From assembly GCF_040096015.1 (NCBI RefSeq), contig NZ_JBBMFO010000004.1:14092-78091 (forward strand): a stretch of DNA of 64,000 nt, written 5' to 3'. The notes under the pieces are model-generated. The model worked only from the letters and a program-made list of their open reading frames with translations, searched no databases and was not told where the DNA came from. Both the position numbers and the translations under genes were made by a program. Positions 42,714 to 50,434 of the stretch are shown here, piece after piece. Every line of letters begins with the position of its first letter. Positions within the stretch are counted from its first letter, which is position 1. The stretch is from Peptoniphilus_A hominis. GTDB lineage: Bacteria; Bacillota; Clostridia; Tissierellales; Peptoniphilaceae.

Positions 42714-43835
42714 TCACTTCATGAGTTCTACAAATCTTTCTTTTAAGGAAATTTTAGTTTCTATTCCCAACTCTTCAAATACTTCGTCCAACTTTTCATA
42801 TAATTCTAAAAAGTTTTCGTAGGATATGTTGTTGCCCATGTGGCCTATTCTAAATACTTTCTCGAAGATGTTGCCTGCACCCTTGGATATTAATATGCCT
42901 TTCTTTTTTAGGGCTGTAAGGATGTCATCTGCTATGAAGCCTTCTGGCACCATGACTGCTGTTAGGGTGTTGGATCTGGAGTCCTTGGCGTAAAGTTCGA
43001 AGCCTGCTTCTTCGAAGATTTGTCTTGTTACTTCTGCGTATTTTTTGTGAAGGGCAATGGAATCCTTGGCAAAGAGTTTGTCTAGGGCAAGGTCTAGGGC
43101 ATAGGTCAAGTTCTCGTTCATTGTGTATGGGAAGGCAAAGCCGTCGGAGTAGTCGTAGTAGTTTAGGAAGTTCATATAATATGATGGAACTGGTTTTTTC
43201 CTGTTGGCTATGGCTTCTTTTGCCCCGTCTGATATTGTAACCATGGTTAGTCCTGTTGGTGCTGAAATACATTTTTGGCTGCCGCCAAGGGCTATGTCAA
43301 CTTTGTAATCGTCAAAATCAAATTCTTCTCCGCCCATGCCTGATACTGTGTCCACTACTGTGAGGATGCCATAGGAGTTAAGCAAGTTGCAGATGCTTTT
43401 TACATCGTTAGTGATGCCTGATGGTGTCTCGCAGTGGACCATAGTTGCTACTTTAAAGTCGTGGTCTTTTTCTAGGAAGGCTTTTAGTTTTTCTAGGTCG
43501 AAGCCGCGTCTGAAGTCGTCTTCGAAGATTAGTGGCTCGCCGTCGTAGTATTTTACGAAGTCGGCAAAGCCTGCGCCGAAAACTCCGTTATTAAGTACGA
43601 GGACTCTGTCCCCCGCTTCCACTAGGTTTATGATTGCTGCTTCTAGTCCAATCATGCCTTCGCCAAGCATGAGGATAGTTGTTGCTTCCGTCTTTAGGAG
43701 TTTGGAGATTTTTTTCTCCACTCTTCTATGTATTTTTTCGTATTCTGGATCGATGTCTGGGTTTGTGAGAGTTTTTCCCATTAATGCCATTACTTCGTCG
43801 TCAATTGATGTTGGTCCTGCACATAAGATTTTCAT
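42714..43835 (-). CDS. Class-V aminotransferase (serine-pyruvate / alanine-glyoxylate type)
   Basis: 373 residues. PLP lysine in GGSQKCISAPTG (K near 190), the DTVSGMGG Asp that holds the pyridine nitrogen (near 163), and the N-terminal GPTSIDDEVMALMG typical of this group. It moves amino groups between small amino acids and 2-oxo acids (for example alanine or serine with glyoxylate or pyruvate). Monocistronic. GAGAGG lies before the start at 43835. Confidence 0.88.
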   Translation of the reverse strand: MKILCAGPTSIDDEVMALMGKTLTNPDIDPEYEKIHRRVEKKISKLLKTEATTILMLGEGMIGLEAAIINLVEAGDRVLVLNNGVFGAGFADFVKYYDGEPLIFEDDFRRGFDLEKLKAFLEKDHDFKVATMVHCETPSGITNDVKSICNLLNSYGILTVVDTVSGMGGEEFDFDDYKVDIALGGSQKCISAPTGLTMVTISDGAKEAIANRKKPVPSYYMNFLNYYDYSDGFAFPYTMNENLTYALDLALDKLFAKDSIALHKKYAEVTRQIFEEAGFELYAKDSRSNTLTAVMVPEGFIADDILTALKKKGILISKGAGNIFEKVFRIGHMGNNISYENFLELYEKLDEVFEELGIETKISLKERFVELMK

Positions 43836-43907
43836 TTTTTACCTCTCTTTGTCTTTTGTTAATTCTTTTATACTGCAAATTGTCTTTTGATTAAATTATA
43901 TTATATG

Positions 43908-43951
43908 GGGACAAAAAAACAAGCTGCCTTTTGACAGCCTGCTTTGATTTT
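43908..43951 (-). terminator. Terminator of the secreted glutaredoxin gene (duplicated 44-bp unit)
   Basis: Imperfect stem AAGCAGGCTG ... GGCAGCTTG followed by seven T on the minus strand. The same 44 bp occurs exactly at 44962-45005. Confidence 0.8.
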
Positions 43952-43953
43952 GT

Positions 43954-44883
43954 TTATTTGTTTTCTACAAAGTAAGTGTTTTCTTCTATTTGTTTAAATA
44001 TTTCATCGTATTGTTTTTCTTCGAAGCCAACAACGCATTTGTCTATGCTCTTTCCATCTTTTTCAAGTGTCATTATGTGCGTTGGATAGTAAACTCTGTC
44101 ATTGTATTCTGTCATGTCTTTATAGTATTTTTCAAAGATTTCGTCTTTTTTGCCTTCGCTATCTCTAATGTCTCTTGCTATATATTTGATTCCTTTATTA
44201 TCTAAGTATGCTTTTAATTTTTGGCAGTAAGGACATTCTTCAAAGCCATAGATTAGAAATCTTATGTCTTCTTCTCCTGCTTTTGTTTTTATTTTGTTTA
44301 TTGGTGCTGTGAAGTAACCTTCTTCATATATGTCTTCTATTTTTGCATCTTTTGAATCTAATAAAACTGTTTGTGTTTTGAAGTCATAAGCTACTCCAAA
44401 GTCCAAGATTTTTGCTAGGTCTCTTAGGCGGAAATAGTTGTATCCGTCTATGAAATATCCATTGAGTTCTATGTCCTTTCCTTGGCTGTCCACTATTTTT
44501 TGTTTGTTTGTTTTTGCTATTTTTTCTTCTTCTCTTTTTTCAACGTAAGTAAAGTCTTCTTTTTGATTTTGGCCCTTTGTTATGATTACTTTTTGGCTTT
44601 CATTGTCGTAAGATACCATAAATTTTGCTGGTGTGTCTTTGAGAAGAGCTGCTGCATCTCTAATTCTTACATAGTTAGACCTATTAATTAGGTAAGAATT
44701 TATTTTTATGTCTTTTCCGTCAAATCTAACTTTTTCTCCTGATGTCTTAGCCATTCTTTCGTCTGATTCTAATTTTGATACTTTAGCTTTGTTTTCTTCT
44801 TTGCCTTCATTGCTGTTAGCTAGGGCTGTTATAGGACTTGTAAAGATTAAAAGAGCTAATAATACTACTGCAAATTTTTTCAT
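43954..44883 (-). CDS. Secreted stalk-domain protein with C-terminal glutaredoxin domain
   Basis: 309 residues. Signal peptide 1-22 (MKKFAVVLLALLIFTSP), two copper-amine-oxidase-N-like stalk repeats (about 52-105, 128-183; IDGYNYFRLRDLAKIL is characteristic), then a glutaredoxin-like domain (about 205-305) with the redox motif CPYC (near 218) and YPTHIM providing the cis-Pro region. It would act outside the membrane, perhaps as a thiol-disulphide enzyme for surface proteins. The fusion of stalk repeats and a glutaredoxin is unusual. Confidence 0.85.
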   Translation of the reverse strand: MKKFAVVLLALLIFTSPITALANSNEGKEENKAKVSKLESDERMAKTSGEKVRFDGKDIKINSYLINRSNYVRIRDAAALLKDTPAKFMVSYDNESQKVIITKGQNQKEDFTYVEKREEEKIAKTNKQKIVDSQGKDIELNGYFIDGYNYFRLRDLAKILDFGVAYDFKTQTVLLDSKDAKIEDIYEEGYFTAPINKIKTKAGEEDIRFLIYGFEECPYCQKLKAYLDNKGIKYIARDIRDSEGKKDEIFEKYYKDMTEYNDRVYYPTHIMTLEKDGKSIDKCVVGFEEKQYDEIFKQIEENTYFVENK

Positions 44884-44961
44884 AATCTGCCTCCTTTAAA
44901 TTTATTACTAGTATTTTATCACATTAAATAAAAGTTTAAATGTTATTTTTAAATTTTTTAT

Positions 44962-45005
44962 GGGACAAAAAAACAAGCTGCCTTTTGACAGCCTGCTTTG
45001 ATTTT
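44962..45005 (-). terminator. Terminator of ribU (duplicated 44-bp unit)
   Basis: Exact copy of 43908-43951, 42 bp after the ribU stop. Confidence 0.8.
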
Positions 45006-45047
45006 ATTTTTGTTTTTGCTTTTATTTTCCTTTAGTTTTCTACACTT

Positions 45048-45653
45048 TTAGTTTTTAAATAGTGGGCTAATTTTTTTGTAGACTAGCATCATCACTGCTG
45101 ATGTTGTGAAGCCTTTTATTAGGTTAAAGGGTAGGACTGAATAGATCATCATAGTGAAAAGTCCTGTGATTTTTGGTGTGATGGCAGATCCCATGGCTAT
45201 TATTGCATCCATTGGCATTACTTTGCCGTAAAGTGGAAATACCACGAAGTAGTTTGATGCCATGGCAAGGATTGTCATTGCTAGTACGCCTACTGTCATT
45301 GCAAGGACTGCTCCCTTGTAAGTTCTATGTTTTCTATAGATGTAGCTTGACACTAGAGCAAAGGTACTTGATATGATGAAGTTTGATAGTTCGCCAACGC
45401 CTGCTGTCATTGTGCCCTTAAAGATTATGTGCATAAGGTTTTTTAGGGCTGCTATTATGATGCCATAGACTGGTCCCATTGTGAAGGCGCCCATGAGGAC
45501 TGGCAAGTCTGATATGTCCAGCTTCATAAAGGGTGGTGCTACAAAGGTTAGTGGCAATTGGAAGTACATTAATACGAAGCCAATTACTGATAGCATGGCT
45601 ACTTTTGTCATGTCTTTTGTTCTTATCATGGTGCTTGTGTTTACTTTATTCAT
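45048..45653 (-). CDS. ribU: Riboflavin ECF transporter S component
   Basis: 201 residues, six hydrophobic segments. KLDISDLPVLMGAF near residue 44 and LKNLMHIIFKGT near 70 are typical of RibU, which binds riboflavin outside and works with the shared EcfA/A'/T module (not in this window). GGAGG precedes the start. The FMN riboswitch directly upstream fixes the substrate. Confidence 0.93.
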   Translation of the reverse strand: MNKVNTSTMIRTKDMTKVAMLSVIGFVLMYFQLPLTFVAPPFMKLDISDLPVLMGAFTMGPVYGIIIAALKNLMHIIFKGTMTAGVGELSNFIISSTFALVSSYIYRKHRTYKGAVLAMTVGVLAMTILAMASNYFVVFPLYGKVMPMDAIIAMGSAITPKITGLFTMMIYSVLPFNLIKGFTTSAVMMLVYKKISPLFKN

Positions 45654-45673
45654 TTTACCTCCTGTTGGGGCAT

Positions 45674-45814
45674 AAAAAAACCCCGAACCTTCGGGGCATG
45701 AAAGTTTTAAATCATTCTCTCATCCAGACTTTACTGTCGGTATTGGAATCTCACCAATTCGGCTTGCGCTCGCGGACTTTACCGCCGGTTGGGACTTGCA
45801 CCCTTCCCTGAAGA
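45674..45814 (-). promoter_or_regulatory. FMN riboswitch with transcription terminator
   Basis: On the minus strand the RFN aptamer (about 45711-45814) shows the conserved CTTCAGGGAAGGGTGCAAG start, CCGGCGGTAAAGTCCGCGAGC, CCGACAGTAAAGTCTGGATG and GAGAATGAT end. It is followed by a CCCCGAA / TTCGGGG terminator stem with seven T (45674-45696), then the ribU ribosome site. FMN binding would favour the terminator and shut off uptake. Confidence 0.96.
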
Positions 45815-45842
45815 TTTAAATTTTTATTTATTTCTTGCTTTT

Positions 45843-45870
45843 ATTATAACACTTGTGGTGGGTTTTGCAA
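45843..45870 (-). promoter_or_regulatory. Promoter of the FMN riboswitch/ribU transcript
   Basis: TTGCAA (45865-45870), 16 bases, TATAAT (45843-45848) on the minus strand, about 30 bases before the aptamer. Confidence 0.7.
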
Positions 45871-45899
45871 GTTTTATTATAGTTGAATTGTAGTGTATT

Positions 45900-46250
45900 G
45901 ATGAAGCTTCGCTTTAAGAACAAATAAAAAAATCCTTTCTTTATAAAATTTTTTTAATATGGAGTTTTTATTTCTAATATATTTTTAAGGAGGGGGTTAA
46001 GGGGCATTGCGAGGCCCCTTTTCCCCCTCCTTAAACCACCCCCTTTGAACCCCACGCGCTGAAAGTCCAAAAAAATCGGTCATGCTAAATTTTCAAAACT
46101 CGTTCTTCGAACTCAAACAGTTGAAAATTTTTAACGCATAACCGATTTTTTTGCTTATTTTATGCACTCACATTAGTCTACGGTTATAGCTGAAGGTGTT
46201 CTCCTTATAACACATCAACAAGTTGGGTATTGTTGCTAAGTTATTTGTTT
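45900..46250 (+). repeat. Structured dispersed repeat, copy E
   Basis: AAGC-TTCG-CTTT stem near 45905, GC hairpin (45987-46032), AT-rich hairpin (46069-46152, arms AAAAAAATCGGT / ACCGATTTTTTT, tip GTTC-TTC-GAAC) and the end module ACATCAACAAGTTGG. Differs from copy A by paired changes in the tip. Lies between the ribU promoter and the L,D-transpeptidase gene. Ends approximate. Confidence 0.85.
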
Positions 46251-46293
46251 ATCAAGAGCTTTTTCTCGATTAGTTTTTTATAAAAATTTTAAG

Positions 46294-46342
46294 AAAAAAT
46301 CGACCATTTGCTGAGTTTTTTACTCATGGTCGATTTTTTTTA
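46294..46342 (-). terminator. Terminator of the L,D-transpeptidase gene
   Basis: AAAAAATCGACCAT and ATGGTCGATTTTTT pair around an inner loop, with a T run on the minus strand. Confidence 0.88.
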
Positions 46343-46348
46343 TTGTTT

Positions 46349-47791
46349 TTATTGTTGCCCTGCTGGTGATGGTTGGGCTGGTGCAGCTGGTGGTGTTGGT
46401 GCTGGGGCTGGTGATGCTATTTTTTGCCTTGTTGAGTCATAGACTATTACTGGCATGCCGTTAAAGGTTTTTGGGTAGAGGTTTTTCATCACTGCTGGCG
46501 GTATATTTACGCAGCCGTGAGAGCCGCCACTTAGGTAAATTTTTCCACCAAAAGTTGATCTCCAATCGGCATCGTGAAGTCCCACGCCTGACCAATTAAT
46601 AGGGAGCCAATAGGAAACTTTTGAGCGGTAGGTTTCGCCTGTGAGGTACCTATTTCTCTCGCGAGACCAGATTCTGTCTGTGCCCGTTGGTGTTCCGTTG
46701 CCAAGGGTTGGGTTGCCTGATACTATGTCCGTCTCAATTTCCAAATTGCCCTTGTTGTAGTACCAAAGTTTTTGCCTTGCAAGGTCCACCTCAATGTAGG
46801 TGTTGCCCACATCGTCCACTGTCCTTGACACTGCATCTTGCCTGTAAATTGGCTTTATGGTAACTGGCTCATCTCTTTTTAGTGCAGCGATTATTTCGTC
46901 CTTTGTCTTTTGTCTATCGGTGATCCAACCGTAGATGCCGCCGTCAACTTTTACTGTCCCAATGCCTGTGGCGTTAAATATTCTTGATGTCCTAAAGGTG
47001 TCGTACTTTGCTGCAAGTTTTTCCACGAACTTTGTCACCTTTTCTTCGTCAATGACGAGGCTTCCGTCATCAGCCTTGGAATACATGGCGATTATGCCCT
47101 GACCTGTCACTTCTTCTTTTCTATCGTCAAAGTCGATTGTGATTTTTTTATCGTAAAGAGTCTTGTAGGATTCCAGTTGATTTTTGATGTAATCAGAATC
47201 TGCCCTGATATTTGGCTCTATATAAAGGCCTTCTTCTTCAAGGTTTAATTTTTCTTTTTTGTCGGCAAAATGACCTAAGACTGCTTGTCTAAGTTCATCT
47301 CGCTTTATAAAATCGCCATAAACTTCTTTTTCTACTTTAAAGTCGCCCTTGTCGTAGATAATCTTGGCATCAGTTGAATGAATGGACTGGTTTTGCACTG
47401 CCTTTAGGCTATTTAGTCTATTTGTGAGAGCCTGGTCGTCGTATTTTAAAATTGTGTCAAGCTGGTAGTGCTTGTCCACTAGAGATGCAAAGGGCCAGTA
47501 AAGTGGAGTCTGATCCACAAAGCCGCTGCCAATTTTTTCTTCAAATTTTATTTCTTCTGCTGTAATCTTGTCATTATTTTTTTTGTCCTTGGCAAGGATG
47601 TCCAATTGGAAATTTTTGGAAAGTTCTTCGTAATTTTTTTCAAATTCGGAAATTTTTGTCAGTCCAAAGTCGTGGCCGTTGACATAGGTCCTTGGCATAA
47701 ACCTATCTCTAAAGAAATAAAGTCCCGTTATATATATGAAAATTAAAATTATAAGTATAAATGCAAAAAATATTTTAAAAGTCTTCTTCAT
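46349..47791 (-). CDS. Membrane-anchored YkuD-type L,D-transpeptidase
   Basis: 480 residues. N-terminal TM anchor (about 7-26), two domains of the PG-binding type (about 30-330), and a catalytic YkuD domain (about 335-455) with GGSHGCVNIPP, where H and C form the active site. The last 25 residues are Pro/Ala-rich, unlike the rest. It makes 3-3 cross-links in peptidoglycan or attaches proteins, outside the membrane. GGAGG precedes the start. Confidence 0.92.
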   Translation of the reverse strand: MKKTFKIFFAFILIILIFIYITGLYFFRDRFMPRTYVNGHDFGLTKISEFEKNYEELSKNFQLDILAKDKKNNDKITAEEIKFEEKIGSGFVDQTPLYWPFASLVDKHYQLDTILKYDDQALTNRLNSLKAVQNQSIHSTDAKIIYDKGDFKVEKEVYGDFIKRDELRQAVLGHFADKKEKLNLEEEGLYIEPNIRADSDYIKNQLESYKTLYDKKITIDFDDRKEEVTGQGIIAMYSKADDGSLVIDEEKVTKFVEKLAAKYDTFRTSRIFNATGIGTVKVDGGIYGWITDRQKTKDEIIAALKRDEPVTIKPIYRQDAVSRTVDDVGNTYIEVDLARQKLWYYNKGNLEIETDIVSGNPTLGNGTPTGTDRIWSRERNRYLTGETYRSKVSYWLPINWSGVGLHDADWRSTFGGKIYLSGGSHGCVNIPPAVMKNLYPKTFNGMPVIVYDSTRQKIASPAPAPTPPAAPAQPSPAGQQ

Positions 47792-47968
47792 AATTCCTCC
47801 AATACTTTACATTATACTCTATAGAAATTTTTAAAAAAGAGAATTTCTCGGATTCTTGCAAATGTAATTTAATTGTAAATATTTTGGTGCAGGCATGAAT
47901 TTTATTTGTTATTATTTTCTATAAAATTTCTCTAAATAGTTTTTGTCAGCTATCTTAAAAAAGGACAC

Positions 47969-47995
47969 AAAAAAACACACAAGCTAACTTGTGTG
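47969..47995 (-). terminator. Terminator of the tRNA-Leu gene
   Basis: CACACAAG / CTTGTGTG stem with a CTAA loop; seven T follow on the minus strand, 8 bp after the CCA end. Confidence 0.9.
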
Positions 47996-48003
47996 CCTAT
48001 TGT

Positions 48004-48087
48004 TGGTGCGGGAAAGAGGACTTGAACCCCCACTCCGTTGGAACTAGATCCTAAGTCTAGCGCGTCTGCCAATTCCGCCATTCCCGC
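48004..48087 (-). tRNA. tRNA-Leu (anticodon UAG)
   Basis: On the minus strand GCGGGAATGGCGGAATTGGC begins the acceptor and D arms. The anticodon loop CTTAGGA, between CTAGA and TCTAG, gives anticodon TAG. The long variable arm of Leu tRNAs, the GGTTCAAGTCC T-arm and an encoded CCA are present. Confidence 0.96.
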
Positions 48088-48274
48088 ATGAAGTTTTAAC
48101 AACAAAATATATTATACTGAAGCTTTTATTTTTTGTCAACTATTTTTTAAAATATTTTTATAATTTTTTTACATTTCATGTAAAATCTAAAAAACTTTTT
48201 ACAGACCATATAATTTTGCTGTCTTTACATTATAACAGGCAAAATAAATTTTTGCTACTGCTATTTATTTTCTC

Positions 48275-48550
48275 TTAAAATAAATCACTATGAGAACCTG
48301 ATCTGTTTAATATTAAAATTAAATTATTATCAATTTTTTCATATATTAATAACCAATCAGGTTCTATATGACATTCTCTGCAAGCAAAATAATTTCCCGT
48401 TAATTTATGATCTTTGTATTTCTCTTCTAAAACTTCATCATTTGCAAGTAATTCGATTAATGTATAAAGTTTCTCTAAATCATATTTTGATTTTTTTAAT
48501 CTTTTTAAATCTTTTTTAAAAGATGATCTAACCTGTATTTTTCTTTTCAT
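48275..48550 (-). CDS. YafQ-type mRNA-interferase toxin (second copy)
   Basis: 91 residues, homologous over its whole length to the toxin at 40098 (shared EKYKDH, RECHIEPD, LLIYEK and GSHSDLF). Overlaps its antitoxin by four bases. The many substitutions between the copies suggest separate specificities, not a recent duplication. Confidence 0.9.
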   Translation of the reverse strand: MKRKIQVRSSFKKDLKRLKKSKYDLEKLYTLIELLANDEVLEEKYKDHKLTGNYFACRECHIEPDWLLIYEKIDNNLILILNRSGSHSDLF

Positions 48551-48768
48551 AATCTATCTACATACTCTCTAAAACTTTCCATGTCATCAAATTCTGCAAC
48601 TATTGGATTAGTTTCTTTTACTTCAAAAGGTATAGCTCTTTCACTAACAACAGCTTTTGCAAAAACATTAAAGGCTGTAGACATACTCATACCCATAGAC
48701 TCACAAATTCTTCCAAATTCATTTTTTAAATTCTCATCTAGTCTTATGTTTAAATTTACATTAGCCAT
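48547..48768 (-). CDS. DinJ/RelB-type antitoxin (second copy, short)
   Basis: 73 residues. Ribbon-helix-helix start (NVNLNIRLDENLKNEFGRICESMGMSMSTAFNVFAKAVVSERAIPFEV), with a toxin-binding tail about 17 residues shorter than the first copy. AAAGGGG precedes the start. Self-contained pair, no other genes in the operon. Confidence 0.9.
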   Translation of the reverse strand: MANVNLNIRLDENLKNEFGRICESMGMSMSTAFNVFAKAVVSERAIPFEVKETNPIVAEFDDMESFREYVDRL

Positions 48769-48924
48769 AATAACACCCCTTTTTACATTTATATTATATC
48801 ACTTCGCGTGTATTTGTAAATATTTTTTCGGATTTCTTTAAGAGCTCCTGTAATTTTTTTAGATTTAAAAATTCTTAAATGGGTAAGATATCTAAATAAA
48901 AGAATATTAGAAAGAGTGGTTTTT

Positions 48925-49326
48925 TTGAACTTTAAAGAAAAGATGAGAAAGTTTATGATTGGAAGATACGGTCAAGATGAGCTGGGTAAATTTATTTTAT
49001 TTCTTGCTCTAATTCTTCTTATTATAAATTTATTTGTAAAGACGGCTGCCCTATCTGCTGCCTCTTTAGTCTTAATTGGCTATTCTTATTACAGGGCTTT
49101 TTCTCGGGACATTAGTGCAAGGTATGCTGAGAACAAAAAATTTTTATCTACGGTTGATCCCTTAAGGAGAAAATTTTCATCTTCAAAAACTAAATATGAT
49201 AATAGAAAAGTTTACAAGTACATAAGATGTCCCAAGTGCAAGTTTGAAATGAAGGTGCCAAAGGACAAGGGCAAAATTAGGGTTACTTGTAAATCTTGTG
49301 GCGAAAAGTTTGTCATAAAAAGTTAA
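48925..49326 (+). CDS. Two-TM protein with C-terminal zinc ribbon
   Basis: 133 residues. Two hydrophobic segments (about 22-55) and a C-terminal zinc ribbon (CPKC, then CKSC). Likely a small membrane protein with a cytosolic zinc domain; function unknown. Start is probably the TTG at 48925, eight bases after AAAGAG; a GTG at 48916 is inside that site and an ATG at 48943 has none. Confidence 0.7.
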   Translation: MNFKEKMRKFMIGRYGQDELGKFILFLALILLIINLFVKTAALSAASLVLIGYSYYRAFSRDISARYAENKKFLSTVDPLRRKFSSSKTKYDNRKVYKYIRCPKCKFEMKVPKDKGKIRVTCKSCGEKFVIKS

Positions 49327-49328
49327 GG

Positions 49329-49357
49329 CTTCTGGATTTTTTCCAGAAGTTTTTTTG
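49329..49357 (+). terminator. Terminator of the zinc-ribbon gene
   Basis: CTTCTGGA / TCCAGAAG stem with eight T. Confidence 0.9.
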
Positions 49358-49428
49358 TTGAAATCTTAACTTTATTGTAAATTCTTTATTTTTTTATTAG
49401 TGTTATAATATATTAAAGGAGTGATTTT

Positions 49429-50319
49429 ATGAAGAAGAAATTTTTATTTTTGTTATCTTTTTTATTACTCTTCACTGGCGTAAGTGCTAGGAGCGAAAAA
49501 AAGATGACTCTAGTCATAAATAATATGGTCTTCGAGAGGGACTTTATTGTTAAAAATGACAGGATCCACATTCCCCTTCGCCTTGTTTCTGAAAATTTAG
49601 GCGCCGATGTTAATTGGAAAGGGGACACTAAAGAGGTTGAGATTATCAACAAGGGCAAGAAAATTATTTTTTATGTTGATTCTAATGAGTATAGGATTGA
49701 CGATATCCTCTACACAATTGACTCTCCTACTTTCATCTTAAAGGACAGAGTTTATGTGCCTGCAAGGGCTCTTGCCAATGCCATGGATGCTAAACTTGAG
49801 TGGAATGAAAAAGAGTTTTACTGTGCAATCGACAATGGCTACGAAAAAGATCCAACTCGCGACCTAGATCCAGCTAAGGACGGCAAGGACCTTGCTCTTA
49901 TTGATAAGCTAAGAAAGGTAACTGACCTTGGCGACTACTTAAAGGACGGCGTCATTAGGGTTGAAGAAGTGGAAGACGGCAAGGTTTATGAATTATTTTT
50001 AAAGGATTATGAAAAGAAAAATTTATCTATGAGATTTGTTTTCGACAAAAATAATAATTTAACTTTCTATAAGTTTGACTACTTCCCTAACGAAAAATAT
50101 CCTTTCTTGGAAAAACATTTAAGTGAAGAGGAATCAAAGAAGGTTGCAAGAGAATTTATGGATATTGTTGGCGATAAGAAAAGATTTTTAAAAGAAAATG
50201 AGTTAAATGCCAACCAACAAGTTACACCTGAAGCTGGAACTTATAATTTCTACACAAAATCTAGCCTCATAGCAATTGATGCAAGCGGCGGTTTTGTCTA
50301 CGCTTATTCTAAATATTAA
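49429..50319 (+). CDS. Secreted stalk-domain protein with PepSY/YcdB-like C-terminus
   Basis: 296 residues. Signal peptide 1-20, a copper-amine-oxidase-N-type stalk domain (about 26-135, with NDRIHIPLRLVSENLGADVNWKGDTKEVEI and DRVYVPARALANAMDAKLEWNEKE), then a strand-rich domain with alternating charge that loosely resembles PepSY/YcdB units. Extracellular, probably surface-bound. AAAGGAGTG precedes the start at 49429. Confidence 0.75.
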   Translation: MKKKFLFLLSFLLLFTGVSARSEKKMTLVINNMVFERDFIVKNDRIHIPLRLVSENLGADVNWKGDTKEVEIINKGKKIIFYVDSNEYRIDDILYTIDSPTFILKDRVYVPARALANAMDAKLEWNEKEFYCAIDNGYEKDPTRDLDPAKDGKDLALIDKLRKVTDLGDYLKDGVIRVEEVEDGKVYELFLKDYEKKNLSMRFVFDKNNNLTFYKFDYFPNEKYPFLEKHLSEEESKKVAREFMDIVGDKKRFLKENELNANQQVTPEAGTYNFYTKSSLIAIDASGGFVYAYSKY

Positions 50320-50434
50320 TGTTACAGAATTATTAAAAATGTAAAAATAAGTCACAAATTTAGGGATTGGAATTGATTTCCTATCCCTTTTCTGTATAAT
50401 AAGATTAACTTATATTTTTTAGGAGGAATAAAAA

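Noticed and set aside
46152..46260. Small RNA gene between copy E and the L,D-transpeptidase
   Set aside because: The sequence is the end module of the dispersed repeat also found in copy C; no separate promoter or terminator is evident.
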